From an uncultured bacterium (lineage in GTDB: Bacteria; Planctomycetota; UBA8108; UBA1146), in the NCBI GenBank assembly GCA_913056395.1, contig CAJXMG010000017.1, forward strand, positions 1 to 58,614: 58,614 nt of DNA. Direction: 5' to 3'. Made by a program: the position numbers and the translations under genes. A model generated the notes under the pieces. The model saw only the letters and a list, made by a program, of their open reading frames with translations. It had not been told where the DNA came from and did no database searches. Shown here one piece after another: positions 43,778 through 51,557 of this stretch. The stretch's first letter is position 1. Each line of letters opens with the position of its first letter.

Positions 43778-45358
43778 TTAATCTTTCCACCAATCCCGAA
43801 TCATCTCGTGGAGCAGGGCTTCCGGATCTTCATCGCCCTCATACAACGTGAAGGTCATCGGTTCGCCGGCCGCAACTCGGGCAGAAACTTCACGCTCCCA
43901 TGCGGCTTCATGATCCTGCACACCGATGACGTGCACACCGGGACCGGGGTGGGCTTCCTCAGGAGCTTCCGCCAGCCCTTCCATGCCAAACCAGCCGGGG
44001 CCTGAGCGGCTGGCGACCATCGCTTTCGGCCAATCCTTGTCGCCGGCAGTGCTGGTGAGAATCACCTCGACTCCCTCACCGGTACCCGCAATCACACAAC
44101 GCTGCGGATCGATGTCGTAGTGAAGGAAGAGTTGTTCCCGCAAACGATCCAGGGCGAAGTCGAGAACAGAGAGATCCTCGATCCGATGATCCTTTGCCAG
44201 CCAATCCCCTCCCTTGCCGGAAGAGTAGGTCTGCTCGACGACAACGATGCTGACATCTTCTCCGTGCACCTCCCGAAGGCGCTTCAACTCAGCAGAGGGA
44301 TCCGAATCGGCAGATCCGAGCCAGATCAATGCGGGGTGCTCAGCACCCGTTCGTGGAGCAGGATCGATCTGATAGCGAAGTGGTCTGGGAGAAAGAATCG
44401 CCTGGCTTCCGGCATACAGTCCCCGTGCGATCGCCTCTGATCTGACGAGCCAATCCGCGCGGTAACGATCGGTGCTCACCGCGACTGCGGAAAGATCATA
44501 TACCGGGATGATATCCACAGTCCCCACCGTCAATCGGGGATTCCTCAACTTCAATTGGTGAACGGTGCCGTCCATTTCAAGACTGTGAAATCCGCCGTTG
44601 ACGTGGACCACAGCGGCGTCCGGAGTCTCCTGAAGTGCAAGAAAGATCGATTCCGCCATGGTGTTGTCCCACAGACTCTGGACCTTCTCGACACGATCTT
44701 CGGGGGATCCTGAGGCGGGAGCATGCCCGTGTCCGCGAACGGTTCGATCGTAGCGTTCCCAATATCTTTCGGTTCCCGGCAGCAGGTCTTTGGCGATGGT
44801 TCCTCTCTCATCTACAGAAAGAGCTTCCAAACCTCCGCCAAACGCAGCCTTTCTCCATACCGCAGAGGGTACATTGGCAGCAATCACCGGTATCTGTTGA
44901 GCCTTGGCCCACTCGATGATGGCACGGTAACCGGTGTCATAGTTCCCCCACGGGTTGGAGTTCTCGCGGAATTCCGTTTCTGTCATCTCACCGGCCAGAT
45001 AACGATTCAGCACGTCTTGCACGTCTCGGCTGAACATCTCCATCGAAATGATGAAGGGACGGCCCGCCGCTTCGTGATGTGAATGAAGCTGACGGATCAG
45101 CTCCATTTCCATTCGATGTGTTTCATGGTCGAGATGTGTTTCACCCAGAAAGACCACATCCTTGTTGGAAAGATCCTCGACCATTTCCTTGAGAGCCGCC
45201 TCTTTTCCCGTCACCCCATCAAAGAAACGAAGGCGATCGGACGAAGCAGCACCATCAGGCGTCAACTGACAACCGGAAATCAGAAACAGTGAAACAAGAA
45301 ACAAGATTCCGGTACCACTGAGGGTCCGATTCAGTGTGAAGGACTCGTGCTTGACCAT
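43778..45358 (-). CDS. ChaN-family (haem-binding, Tiki-like) lipoprotein with extra C-terminal domain
   Basis: Lipoprotein of 526 residues: lipobox LISGC with Cys30. Residues ~45-290 are a ChaN/DUF399 domain (VVFLGETHLDHETHRMEMELIRQL, ISMEMFSRDVQDVLNRYLAG, NSNPWGNYDTGYRAIIEWAK, VVHVNGGFHS). ChaN binds haem or acts in metal-linked stress; related Tiki proteins are metalloproteases. Residues ~330-520 form a second domain with VIAGTGEGVEV, similar in layout to alpha/beta-hydrolase nucleophile elbows but with Glu in place of Ser, so probably inactive. Start ATG 45358 lies inside gmhB (28-bp overlap), making it the last gene of gmhA-gmhB-chaN. Confidence 0.75.
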   Translation of the reverse strand: MVKHESFTLNRTLSGTGILFLVSLFLISGCQLTPDGAASSDRLRFFDGVTGKEAALKEMVEDLSNKDVVFLGETHLDHETHRMEMELIRQLHSHHEAAGRPFIISMEMFSRDVQDVLNRYLAGEMTETEFRENSNPWGNYDTGYRAIIEWAKAQQIPVIAANVPSAVWRKAAFGGGLEALSVDERGTIAKDLLPGTERYWERYDRTVRGHGHAPASGSPEDRVEKVQSLWDNTMAESIFLALQETPDAAVVHVNGGFHSLEMDGTVHQLKLRNPRLTVGTVDIIPVYDLSAVAVSTDRYRADWLVRSEAIARGLYAGSQAILSPRPLRYQIDPAPRTGAEHPALIWLGSADSDPSAELKRLREVHGEDVSIVVVEQTYSSGKGGDWLAKDHRIEDLSVLDFALDRLREQLFLHYDIDPQRCVIAGTGEGVEVILTSTAGDKDWPKAMVASRSGPGWFGMEGLAEAPEEAHPGPGVHVIGVQDHEAAWEREVSARVAAGEPMTFTLYEGDEDPEALLHEMIRDWWKD

Positions 45359-45891
45359 GATTCCATCCAATCAACGGCTTCCGATAGGTCGGCCACGTGG
45401 GCATCGATCTGTAGCCCGTCTGGCAGGGGCGATTCCCCCCGGCCTGTTTTAACGCGGACTTTCGTCATTCCAAGTTTATCCGCCGCCTGCATGTCGACGA
45501 CAGAATCTCCGACCATGACGGAAGAGGTGAGGTCGATTTCGAATTCCTCTGCCGCCTCTTCCAGCATTCCCGTATCCGGCTTGCGACAACGGCAACCATC
45601 TTCAGGGTGGTGAGGACAATGTTTGATGGCGAGAACCTGAACCCCCCAAGAGTTCATGTCCTTCAACAATCTTTGGTGAATCTGTTGGACAATCTCTTCT
45701 GTTGTCCACCCGCGACCAATCGCAGACTGATTGGTAACGACGACCACAGGAAGTCCCAGCCTTCCCAATCGGGTCAGGGCCTCAGCCGTAAAATCGTAGT
45801 AGCGGAACTGTTCAGGATCACGAATCGCCTCGAGAACAAATTCGTTGATCACCCCATCCCTGTCGAGGAAAGCAGCCGGTTTTCCACTCAC
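45331..45891 (-). CDS. gmhB: D-glycero-beta-D-manno-heptose-1,7-bisphosphate 7-phosphatase GmhB
   Basis: HAD-superfamily phosphatase of 186 residues. Motif I FLDRDGVIN (Asp10, Asp12), motif II VVTNQSAIGRG, the GmhB zinc-site CPHHPEDGCRCRKP (Cys92, His94, Cys100, Cys102) and motif IV MVGDSVVDMQAA are all present. It removes the 7-phosphate during ADP-heptose synthesis for LPS. GTG 45891 overlaps the gmhA stop as GTGA, so the upstream open frame is not used. The downstream chaN start lies inside it. Confidence 0.9.
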   Translation of the reverse strand: MSGKPAAFLDRDGVINEFVLEAIRDPEQFRYYDFTAEALTRLGRLGLPVVVVTNQSAIGRGWTTEEIVQQIHQRLLKDMNSWGVQVLAIKHCPHHPEDGCRCRKPDTGMLEEAAEEFEIDLTSSVMVGDSVVDMQAADKLGMTKVRVKTGRGESPLPDGLQIDAHVADLSEAVDWMESWSSTSPSH

Positions 45892-46535
45892 TCGCCGGCA
45901 CCACCGTCGGAACCTTTGGCCAGCTCTTTCCTGACCAGAGTCCTGAACCCATCGATGATCATATGGGTCATGATCATGTGGGCATCCTGTGCCGGTTGCA
46001 TTTCGTGGATCTCCACGTGCAGGGGATGCTCTACCAGATCTTTCAGGGCCCCTCCCGAGAAGCCGGTCATCGCTGAGGTGACACAACCCAAATTCCGGGC
46101 CCGCTCCATCGCTGCCACCAGATTGGGGGAATTTCCGGAACCGCTCATCGTCATAACCAGGTCTCCGGGACGAGCCCACTGTTGAACCTGCTCGGTAAAG
46201 ACCGCTTCGAAACCGATGTCGTTGCCCAGAGCGGTCAGGGTCGAAGGACTGTCATTGAGGGACAAAACCTTCAGACGTCGCGGCTCTGTAAAGGGGATCG
46301 CATAGGTGGCCAGATCTTCTGCCAGATGGGAAGCGGTGGCGGCACTGCCCCCATTGCCAAAAACGAGCAGCTGGCGATCATCCTTCCAGGCCTGGAAGAC
46401 TTCTGCGGTCCACCGGGCTACGGTAGCGATATCGATGGCCTCGATGGCCGCCTGACTCCGCTGACGGTATTCGCCCAGCGATCGGGCCAGATCTCCTGCG
46501 AGAGAATCGGTTTGCGGATGCGCATCCTGAGACAT
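45888..46535 (-). CDS. gmhA: Sedoheptulose-7-phosphate isomerase GmhA
   Basis: SIS-domain isomerase of 215 residues. GNGGSAATASHLAEDL (from residue 60), TALGNDIGFEAVFTEQV, TMSGSGNSPNL and AHMIMTHMIID match GmhA. It converts sedoheptulose 7-phosphate to D-glycero-D-manno-heptose 7-phosphate, the first step of ADP-heptose synthesis. ATG 46535 is chosen because GGAGG lies 7 nt upstream, between it and an earlier ATG at 46553. First gene of the gmhA-gmhB-chaN operon. A heptose kinase/adenylyltransferase (hldE type) is not in the window. Confidence 0.9.
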   Translation of the reverse strand: MSQDAHPQTDSLAGDLARSLGEYRQRSQAAIEAIDIATVARWTAEVFQAWKDDRQLLVFGNGGSAATASHLAEDLATYAIPFTEPRRLKVLSLNDSPSTLTALGNDIGFEAVFTEQVQQWARPGDLVMTMSGSGNSPNLVAAMERARNLGCVTSAMTGFSGGALKDLVEHPLHVEIHEMQPAQDAHMIMTHMIIDGFRTLVRKELAKGSDGGAGE

Positions 46536-46650
46536 GAGTATTCCTCCAGACATGGGTCAGGATACATCTTCACGACTCTGGGGGTAGGATCTTGCCGAAG
46601 GAGCCTTCTCCGATGATTCTGGCAAATCCCGGAAGCAGGAAAGGAACGTC

Positions 46651-47685
46651 ATGCTGTGCCTCACCACCCGTTGGGTGCCATGGAGTGACGAAAATCCCGA
46701 GGATCGACTGCGTACGATCCTCGATCTGGACATCCCGGGAGTGGTCCTCAGTGCCGAGGACCCCCTCGATCAGTGGTCGATGCTGGCCAGAGAGATCACC
46801 GGTTCGCGACATTCCCTCCCTGCGGCCACCGCACCGGTTCCGGAAAAACCCTTCCTTCCCCGACAGGCCCGGCGCATTCCACGACTGGACGCGATTGATG
46901 AGAGTGAGGCCAGGGCCGCGCGATCGGTCACTCTCTCCGCACTGGCCCACTGCAGGGATCTGGGAATTCCAGCCCTGATTCTGACGCCAACCTTGCTGCC
47001 ACCGGAATCGGACTGTGCAGCCCTGTTGAGCAGGCAACAACAGTGGCAAAAAGAAAAGTTTCGCTGCGAAACTGCGGTCACCCCCGGTGACGTGGAGAGT
47101 GCGGCGGCAGCGGAGATCCAGATCAGCAAAGAGCGTCTGGAATATCAGCGTTTTCTGAAGGTTTGGCACAAACAGCTGTTGCCCATCAGTCCACGCAGAG
47201 ACGCTTTCTTCAGAAATCTGGACCCGCTCCTGAATGAGGCGGATCGTTGCCAGGTGACACTTCTGATTCGTGAATCACCCCATCCCTGGACTCCCCTCGC
47301 CCGCGATGAAATGGAGCCTATCTTCCAGACCTTTGCCGGTGCTCCGATGCGATTCCTCTTCGACCCGGCAGCGGAGGCACGTTGCAGGGATCTTCTGGCA
47401 AACGAACTCGATGCACCCTCTCCCCTCCCTGACCCGGAGCCAGCGGGAATGGTTCTGGGAGATTTCAATGCGGGTGGTGAGGAAACACTGCCAGGCCATG
47501 GGTTATACAATCCGAAATCGCTCTTCTTTGGTGAAGAAGCGGCGTTCTCCTTTCCCCTGCATATTCTGGATCCGGCCCCCGGACCCAACCCCGATGATTT
47601 CACCGACACCATCGAACTCTGCAGAAATCTGGGAATTGACGGGGCCCCGCCCCCCGAACCGGGAGAACCGTGGATCATCTTTTAA
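46651..47685 (+). CDS. Hypothetical protein, possibly TIM-barrel sugar-isomerase-like
   Basis: Protein of 344 residues. AAGGAACG lies just before the ATG and base composition is normal. Stretches such as LDLDIPGVVLSAEDPLDQW, LGIPALILTPTLLPPESD and VTLLIRESPHPWTPLARDEM with a phased alternation of strands and helices suggest an (alpha/beta)8 barrel of the xylose-isomerase-like type, but the usual metal ligands (Glu, Asp, His, Glu) cannot be assigned with confidence. No signal peptide. It is divergent from gmhA with about 115 bp between. Function not known. Confidence 0.6.
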   Translation: MLCLTTRWVPWSDENPEDRLRTILDLDIPGVVLSAEDPLDQWSMLAREITGSRHSLPAATAPVPEKPFLPRQARRIPRLDAIDESEARAARSVTLSALAHCRDLGIPALILTPTLLPPESDCAALLSRQQQWQKEKFRCETAVTPGDVESAAAAEIQISKERLEYQRFLKVWHKQLLPISPRRDAFFRNLDPLLNEADRCQVTLLIRESPHPWTPLARDEMEPIFQTFAGAPMRFLFDPAAEARCRDLLANELDAPSPLPDPEPAGMVLGDFNAGGEETLPGHGLYNPKSLFFGEEAAFSFPLHILDPAPGPNPDDFTDTIELCRNLGIDGAPPPEPGEPWIIF

Positions 47686-47808
47686 AGACCTTTGATTCTG
47701 GATTTTGGGAGAAAGTGATCCTGAACTAGGCACTTTTAGCAGACAGTCATCATGAACAGGTGAAGATGATACAGACTTGATGATCCAGGATTGAAACGGG
47801 TGCCTTTA

Positions 47809-47886
47809 TCAGGAGTCCTGGCAAAGATCAGGAGTCCCGGCAAAGATCAGGAGTCCCGGCAGAGATACAGGAGTCCCGGCAGAAGA
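47809..47886. repeat. Four tandem copies of a 19-bp unit
   Basis: Unit tcaggagtcccggcaaaga at 47809, 47828 and 47847 (one to two changes each), with a fourth, slightly longer copy at 47866. 19 is not a multiple of three and no gene crosses the repeat, so it is non-coding. It has no spacer structure like a CRISPR. Confidence 0.9.
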
Positions 47887-47910
47887 TCCGTCAGCAGACC
47901 CGCCGCCTCA

Positions 47911-48246
47911 TCACTCGTAATAGGAAAAAAGAGACCCAACCCAGAAGGGGGAAATTAGGGGAATGTTCCGGGCCGGGTCTTCAGGAACGAGTGAAAATGC
48001 CGTGTCAGGACAGATCAGTGTTCTCTCTGTTAAACGATCCGATTGACGATCCGTGTGACGAATCAAACCAGAACCGTAAAGCAATCGCAGAGAGTAAGGC
48101 AGCCACAGCAGGCAACGCTCATCCATAAGGATGGCTTTGCAGGGGGCTTGCTTCACAAACGGGATCCCCAGATCCCGCAGACATGGATCGATCAACTCGA
48201 ACCTTGCCTGTCCTCCTGACGCGAACCGGACCAGAAAAGTTTGCAA
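47911..48246 (-). CDS. Doubtful hypothetical protein
   Basis: Open frame of 111 codons from a TTG, the longest in an otherwise empty 800-bp interval. The translation (PCLRDLGIPFVKQAPCKAI, CLLWLPYSLRLLYGSGLI) has a mixed composition without a recognisable domain, signal peptide or clear ribosome site. It could be a small real gene, a decayed gene, or chance. Around it, 47686-47808 and 48247-48382 show nothing I can name. Confidence 0.25.
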   Translation of the reverse strand: MQTFLVRFASGGQARFELIDPCLRDLGIPFVKQAPCKAILMDERCLLWLPYSLRLLYGSGLIRHTDRQSDRLTERTLICPDTAFSLVPEDPARNIPLISPFWVGSLFSYYE

Positions 48247-48382
48247 CCTGCGGGACTTGGACCCATCCGCAAAAACCGCAAAATCTTTCCGAGTCTGATT
48301 CTCGACTCCCGACGATTGTCTACAGGTTCTCCACGAGTTTCCAGTGCTTTTTTTGACTTTCTGGGTCAGATCAAGGATTCAT

Positions 48383-48453
48383 TGCCCCACCGGCTGGAGG
48401 GGCATATCCTTCATATTTGAGCCTCTTAAGGCTCATTTGGGGGTAATTCCCCC
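48383..48453 (+). promoter_or_regulatory. Leader with three consecutive hairpins before the aminotransferase gene
   Basis: TGCCCC/GGGGCA (48383-48404), TGAGCC/GGCTCA (48418-48435) and GGGGG/CCCCC (48439-48453) follow each other within 71 bp and end 22 nt before the ribosome site. They match no riboswitch class I can recall. They could form a regulatory leader RNA; the second and third have short loops of six and five bases. Confidence 0.45.
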
Positions 48454-48486
48454 TGGTTAGTGCACCCATCCGTCAGGAGTTCGACT

Positions 48487-49701
48487 TTGCTCATCTCTTC
48501 CGAGATTCAGGATTCTCTGCAGAAATCCTCGTGGATACGCCAAATGTTTGAGGAGGGGAACCGCCTCAAGGCCGAGTTCGGTGAAGAAGCGGTCTTCGAC
48601 TTTTCCCTGGGCAACCCCCACCTTCCCCCCCCCGACGGCTTTGTCGATCGGTTGCGGGAAATCGCTAACGGCCCCCAGGACACGATCCACCGATACATGC
48701 CCAATGCGGGTTGGCCCGAGGTCCGCGAAAAAATTGCAGCGGATCTGAATCGTCGCGATGGACTCCCCTGGCAAGGCAGTGATGTAATCATGACCGTCGG
48801 AGCAGGAGGAGCTCTCAATATCTTCCTCAAGGCGGTGTTGAACCCCGGGGATGAGGTCATCGTCCTCAGCCCCTACTTCGTCGAATACGTGTTCTATGTC
48901 AGTAACCACGGCGGAAAGGTGGTCGAGTGTCCGACCACGGAAGACTTCGCCCCCGACCCTGATGCCCTGCTGGCGTGTGTCACCGAACGCACCCGTGCTG
49001 TGATCATCAACAGCCCCAACAACCCCACGGGCAGGGTCTACACTCCTTCAGAAGTGGAAGTATTCGCCCGTGCACTGGAAAGTGCGTCCGGGCGTACCGG
49101 GCAACCCATCTTTCTGGTCACCGATGAGCCCTACAAGAAGGTGACCTACGACGGCGTTTCCTCCCCGGAAATCCAATCACACTACTCCCACACCATCGTG
49201 ATCACCTCGCACTCGAAGGATCTTGGCCTCGCCGGCGATCGCATCGGTTACATGGCGGTTTCTCCGCAAATTCCCCAGCGTCAGGAGCTGGTCGCTGGTG
49301 CAACTTTTGCCAACAGAACCCTCGGCTTTGTCAACGCACCCAGCCTTCTTCAATTAGCGGTGGCGGACTGTCAGGATCAGGCGGTCGACACCACCGAGTA
49401 CGAAGAGAACCGTCGCCTGCTGATGGATCACTTTGATGCCATCGGCCTTGAGTACGTCAGACCGGATGGGGCGTTCTTCCTCTTCCCCAAATCCCTCGGG
49501 CTCGACGATGTGGCCTTCGTTCGAGAAGCTCTCAAGGAGAAGATTCTTGTCGTTCCCGGCAGTGGATTTGGCCGCGCTGGGCACTTCAGGCTTTCCTACG
49601 CGGTTCCCAAAAAACAGGTCGAGAACTCTCTCCCCGCCTGGGAACGTCTGGTTCAGAGACTAAAAGCTACCCAAACGGACGGAGAGGCGACCCCCTCATG
49701 A
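48487..49701 (+). CDS. Class I/II pyridoxal-phosphate-dependent aminotransferase
   Basis: Fold-type I aminotransferase of 404 residues. FDFSLGNPHLPPPDG, RYMPNAGWPEVREKIAADL, NSPNNPTGRVY, FLVTDEPYKKVTYDG and SHSKDLGLAGDRIGY (PLP-binding Lys244) match the AspC-like branch. The substrate cannot be read from sequence. TTG 48487 is the likely start: AGGAG lies 7 nt upstream; a GTG at 48460 without ribosome site is the alternative. A three-hairpin leader precedes it. The next gene, pgi, overlaps its stop by 4 nt (ATGA). Confidence 0.85.
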   Translation: MLISSEIQDSLQKSSWIRQMFEEGNRLKAEFGEEAVFDFSLGNPHLPPPDGFVDRLREIANGPQDTIHRYMPNAGWPEVREKIAADLNRRDGLPWQGSDVIMTVGAGGALNIFLKAVLNPGDEVIVLSPYFVEYVFYVSNHGGKVVECPTTEDFAPDPDALLACVTERTRAVIINSPNNPTGRVYTPSEVEVFARALESASGRTGQPIFLVTDEPYKKVTYDGVSSPEIQSHYSHTIVITSHSKDLGLAGDRIGYMAVSPQIPQRQELVAGATFANRTLGFVNAPSLLQLAVADCQDQAVDTTEYEENRRLLMDHFDAIGLEYVRPDGAFFLFPKSLGLDDVAFVREALKEKILVVPGSGFGRAGHFRLSYAVPKKQVENSLPAWERLVQRLKATQTDGEATPS

Positions 49702-51002
49702 GCTTGAATTGGTCCCCGGAAAGTGAAAAGGGTGATTCGGACCTGGTGGACACCCTTGCGGCAGTTTTGCAGCAGCCTCCCGGGTTCATCTCGGATCTGC
49801 CCGAAAGTTCAGACCTCGACCAGATCGAATCGGTCGCTGAAACCATCCCTGCCGATCATGAGATCCTGCTCCTCGGCATCGGTGGATCTTCTCTGGGAAC
49901 GCTGGCTCTGGTCGACGCCCTTTGTCCCGATGATGCCAGCCGCCTGACAGTGCTCGACAACATCGACCCCGACACTCTCGCCAAAACGATGGCCACTCTC
50001 GATTTGAAAGCGACCACCGTACTCGTCATTTCCAAATCGGGGGGAACCGCTGAAACCACCGCACAGCTGTTGTGGATTCTGGACGCCTTCGCAAAAGCCG
50101 GGCTTCCAGCCCGTGATCATGTCGTTGCCATCACCGATCCCGAGAAAGGCTGCCTTCGCGAAGTGGTTGAGCAGCAGGGCTGGAGAAGTCTCCCCGTTCC
50201 CTCCGCCGTAGGGGGAAGATACTCGGTACTGACAGCGGTAGGCCTGTTGCCCGCGGCTCTCTGTGGTATCGATATCCGTGCCCTCGTCAACGGAGCAAAA
50301 TGCGCACTGGAAAGTCTGCAAACGGCGAATACCGACCACGCGTTGGTGCGCTGGCTCACCGGTTGGCGCCAGCTTCACGAGCGTTGTCCCAACGTGGTGC
50401 ATTTCGCATACAGGGATCGCATGGTCACCCTTGGAGACTGGTTTGCCCAACTGTGGGCAGAGAGCCTGGGTAAACGCCTGGACCTCGACGGAAACGAAGT
50501 CTTTCGCGGTTCCACCCCCATGGTCGCCCGCGGGGTGACCGATCAACACTCTCTGGTCCAGCTCTTTGTCGAGGGCCCCGCTGACAAACAGTTTCTGATG
50601 CTGGATGCCGACCTCCCCTCAACACTCGGGACGATTTCAGAAGAATCCGCCCACTTGCATGAGGACTTCAACTACCTCGCCGGAAAAACCATCGAGGAGT
50701 TGCGGATCGCAGAACTGGAGGGCACCGTTGCCGCACTCCAGTCTGCGGGAAGATCTGTCTCGGTGGTTCGCTTCGAAGCACTGGATGAAGCACATCTGGG
50801 AGCCTGGATCCTGCTCATGAAGGTGGCAACCGTCATCGCTGCGGATCAATTGAAGGTTGATCCCTTTGACCAGCCGGGAGTCGAGGGGGGCAAGGCGGTC
50901 GCCTTTGCACGGATGGGGAAACCGGGCTGGCAATCCAAAGGAGAAGCGATCGAATCCGGGGCCCGCAGCCTCAAGCCTGCTCCTGCCATCAGGGTCGACT
51001 GA
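49698..51002 (+). CDS. pgi: Glucose-6-phosphate isomerase
   Basis: Protein of 434 residues with two SIS domains: LLLGIGGSSLGTLAL (from residue 57), LVISKSGGTAETTAQ (SKSGGT 112-117), VGGRYSVLTAVGLLPAAL, and near the C-terminus DQPGVEGGKAVA. The length fits the shorter (~430-450 residue) bacterial Pgi form, not the ~550-residue enterobacterial one. It interconverts glucose 6-phosphate and fructose 6-phosphate in the cytoplasm. Translationally coupled to the aminotransferase through an ATGA overlap. Confidence 0.9.
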   Translation: MSLNWSPESEKGDSDLVDTLAAVLQQPPGFISDLPESSDLDQIESVAETIPADHEILLLGIGGSSLGTLALVDALCPDDASRLTVLDNIDPDTLAKTMATLDLKATTVLVISKSGGTAETTAQLLWILDAFAKAGLPARDHVVAITDPEKGCLREVVEQQGWRSLPVPSAVGGRYSVLTAVGLLPAALCGIDIRALVNGAKCALESLQTANTDHALVRWLTGWRQLHERCPNVVHFAYRDRMVTLGDWFAQLWAESLGKRLDLDGNEVFRGSTPMVARGVTDQHSLVQLFVEGPADKQFLMLDADLPSTLGTISEESAHLHEDFNYLAGKTIEELRIAELEGTVAALQSAGRSVSVVRFEALDEAHLGAWILLMKVATVIAADQLKVDPFDQPGVEGGKAVAFARMGKPGWQSKGEAIESGARSLKPAPAIRVD

Positions 51003-51020
51003 AGCACTGCAGTTTTTTGA

Positions 51021-51479
51021 CTAGCTGCTGATCCTGGTTCTGCGCAATCGTGCTTGCCATTCGCCGGGCTGAATCACCCCTTTGTCGATTAGCAATTCCA
51101 CCAGTGCTTTTTGGGTTCGGAGCAGTTCCAGCAGTTCGCTCTCACTGGAAGATGAGCTTTTGGATTCAGACCTGGATTCCACCCGACGTGCCCGGGTCGA
51201 TTTCACCGTGGTTTCTCCGGTACCAGCGTCTTTTTCATTCAGGGGTTCCGCTGAAAAGAAATCCATGGGCAGACTGAATCGATCTGCGATCCTGCGCACC
51301 AATGCTGAACTGACCAATGACTGCCCGTCGAGCACATCCTGAATCGTGCCTGGAAGGACACCGATTCCCTTGGCGAGGCCAGGAACCGTTTCATGATGGG
51401 TGTCGATCAAAAAACGGATCTTGCGAACCGCTGTCGCCTGATCCACTGAAACTTCGCGATCCTCAGTACTTCTTGCCAT
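51021..51479 (-). CDS. XRE-like helix-turn-helix regulator
   Basis: Protein of 152 residues from ATG 51479 (CGGAGGA 3 nt upstream). An HTH of the XRE/Cro type spans ~10-75 (VPGLAKGIGVLPGTIQDVLDGQSLVSSALVRRIADRFSLPMDFF). A Ser/Arg/Glu-rich linker (ESRSESKSSSSSESE) and a short C-terminal helix pair (LVELLIDKGVIQPGEWQARL) resembling a SHOCT-like module follow. Likely a DNA-binding regulator of unknown target. It is convergent with pgi (18-bp gap) and upstream of no operon on its own strand except a distant, separately started peptidase gene. Confidence 0.7.
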   Translation of the reverse strand: MARSTEDREVSVDQATAVRKIRFLIDTHHETVPGLAKGIGVLPGTIQDVLDGQSLVSSALVRRIADRFSLPMDFFSAEPLNEKDAGTGETTVKSTRARRVESRSESKSSSSSESELLELLRTQKALVELLIDKGVIQPGEWQARLRRTRISS

Positions 51480-51557
51480 GTTCCTCCGATCTGAGCAGGG
51501 AACTCCCCCATTCATTAATCGGTTCTGGTGGCATGGAACTTCAGTCTTTTTGAAAAA

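Noticed and set aside
48340-48460. Known riboswitch ahead of the aminotransferase gene
   Set aside because: None of the consensus motifs I can recall (SAM, TPP, lysine, glycine, cobalamin, preQ1) is present; only plain hairpins are seen, reported as a finding instead.
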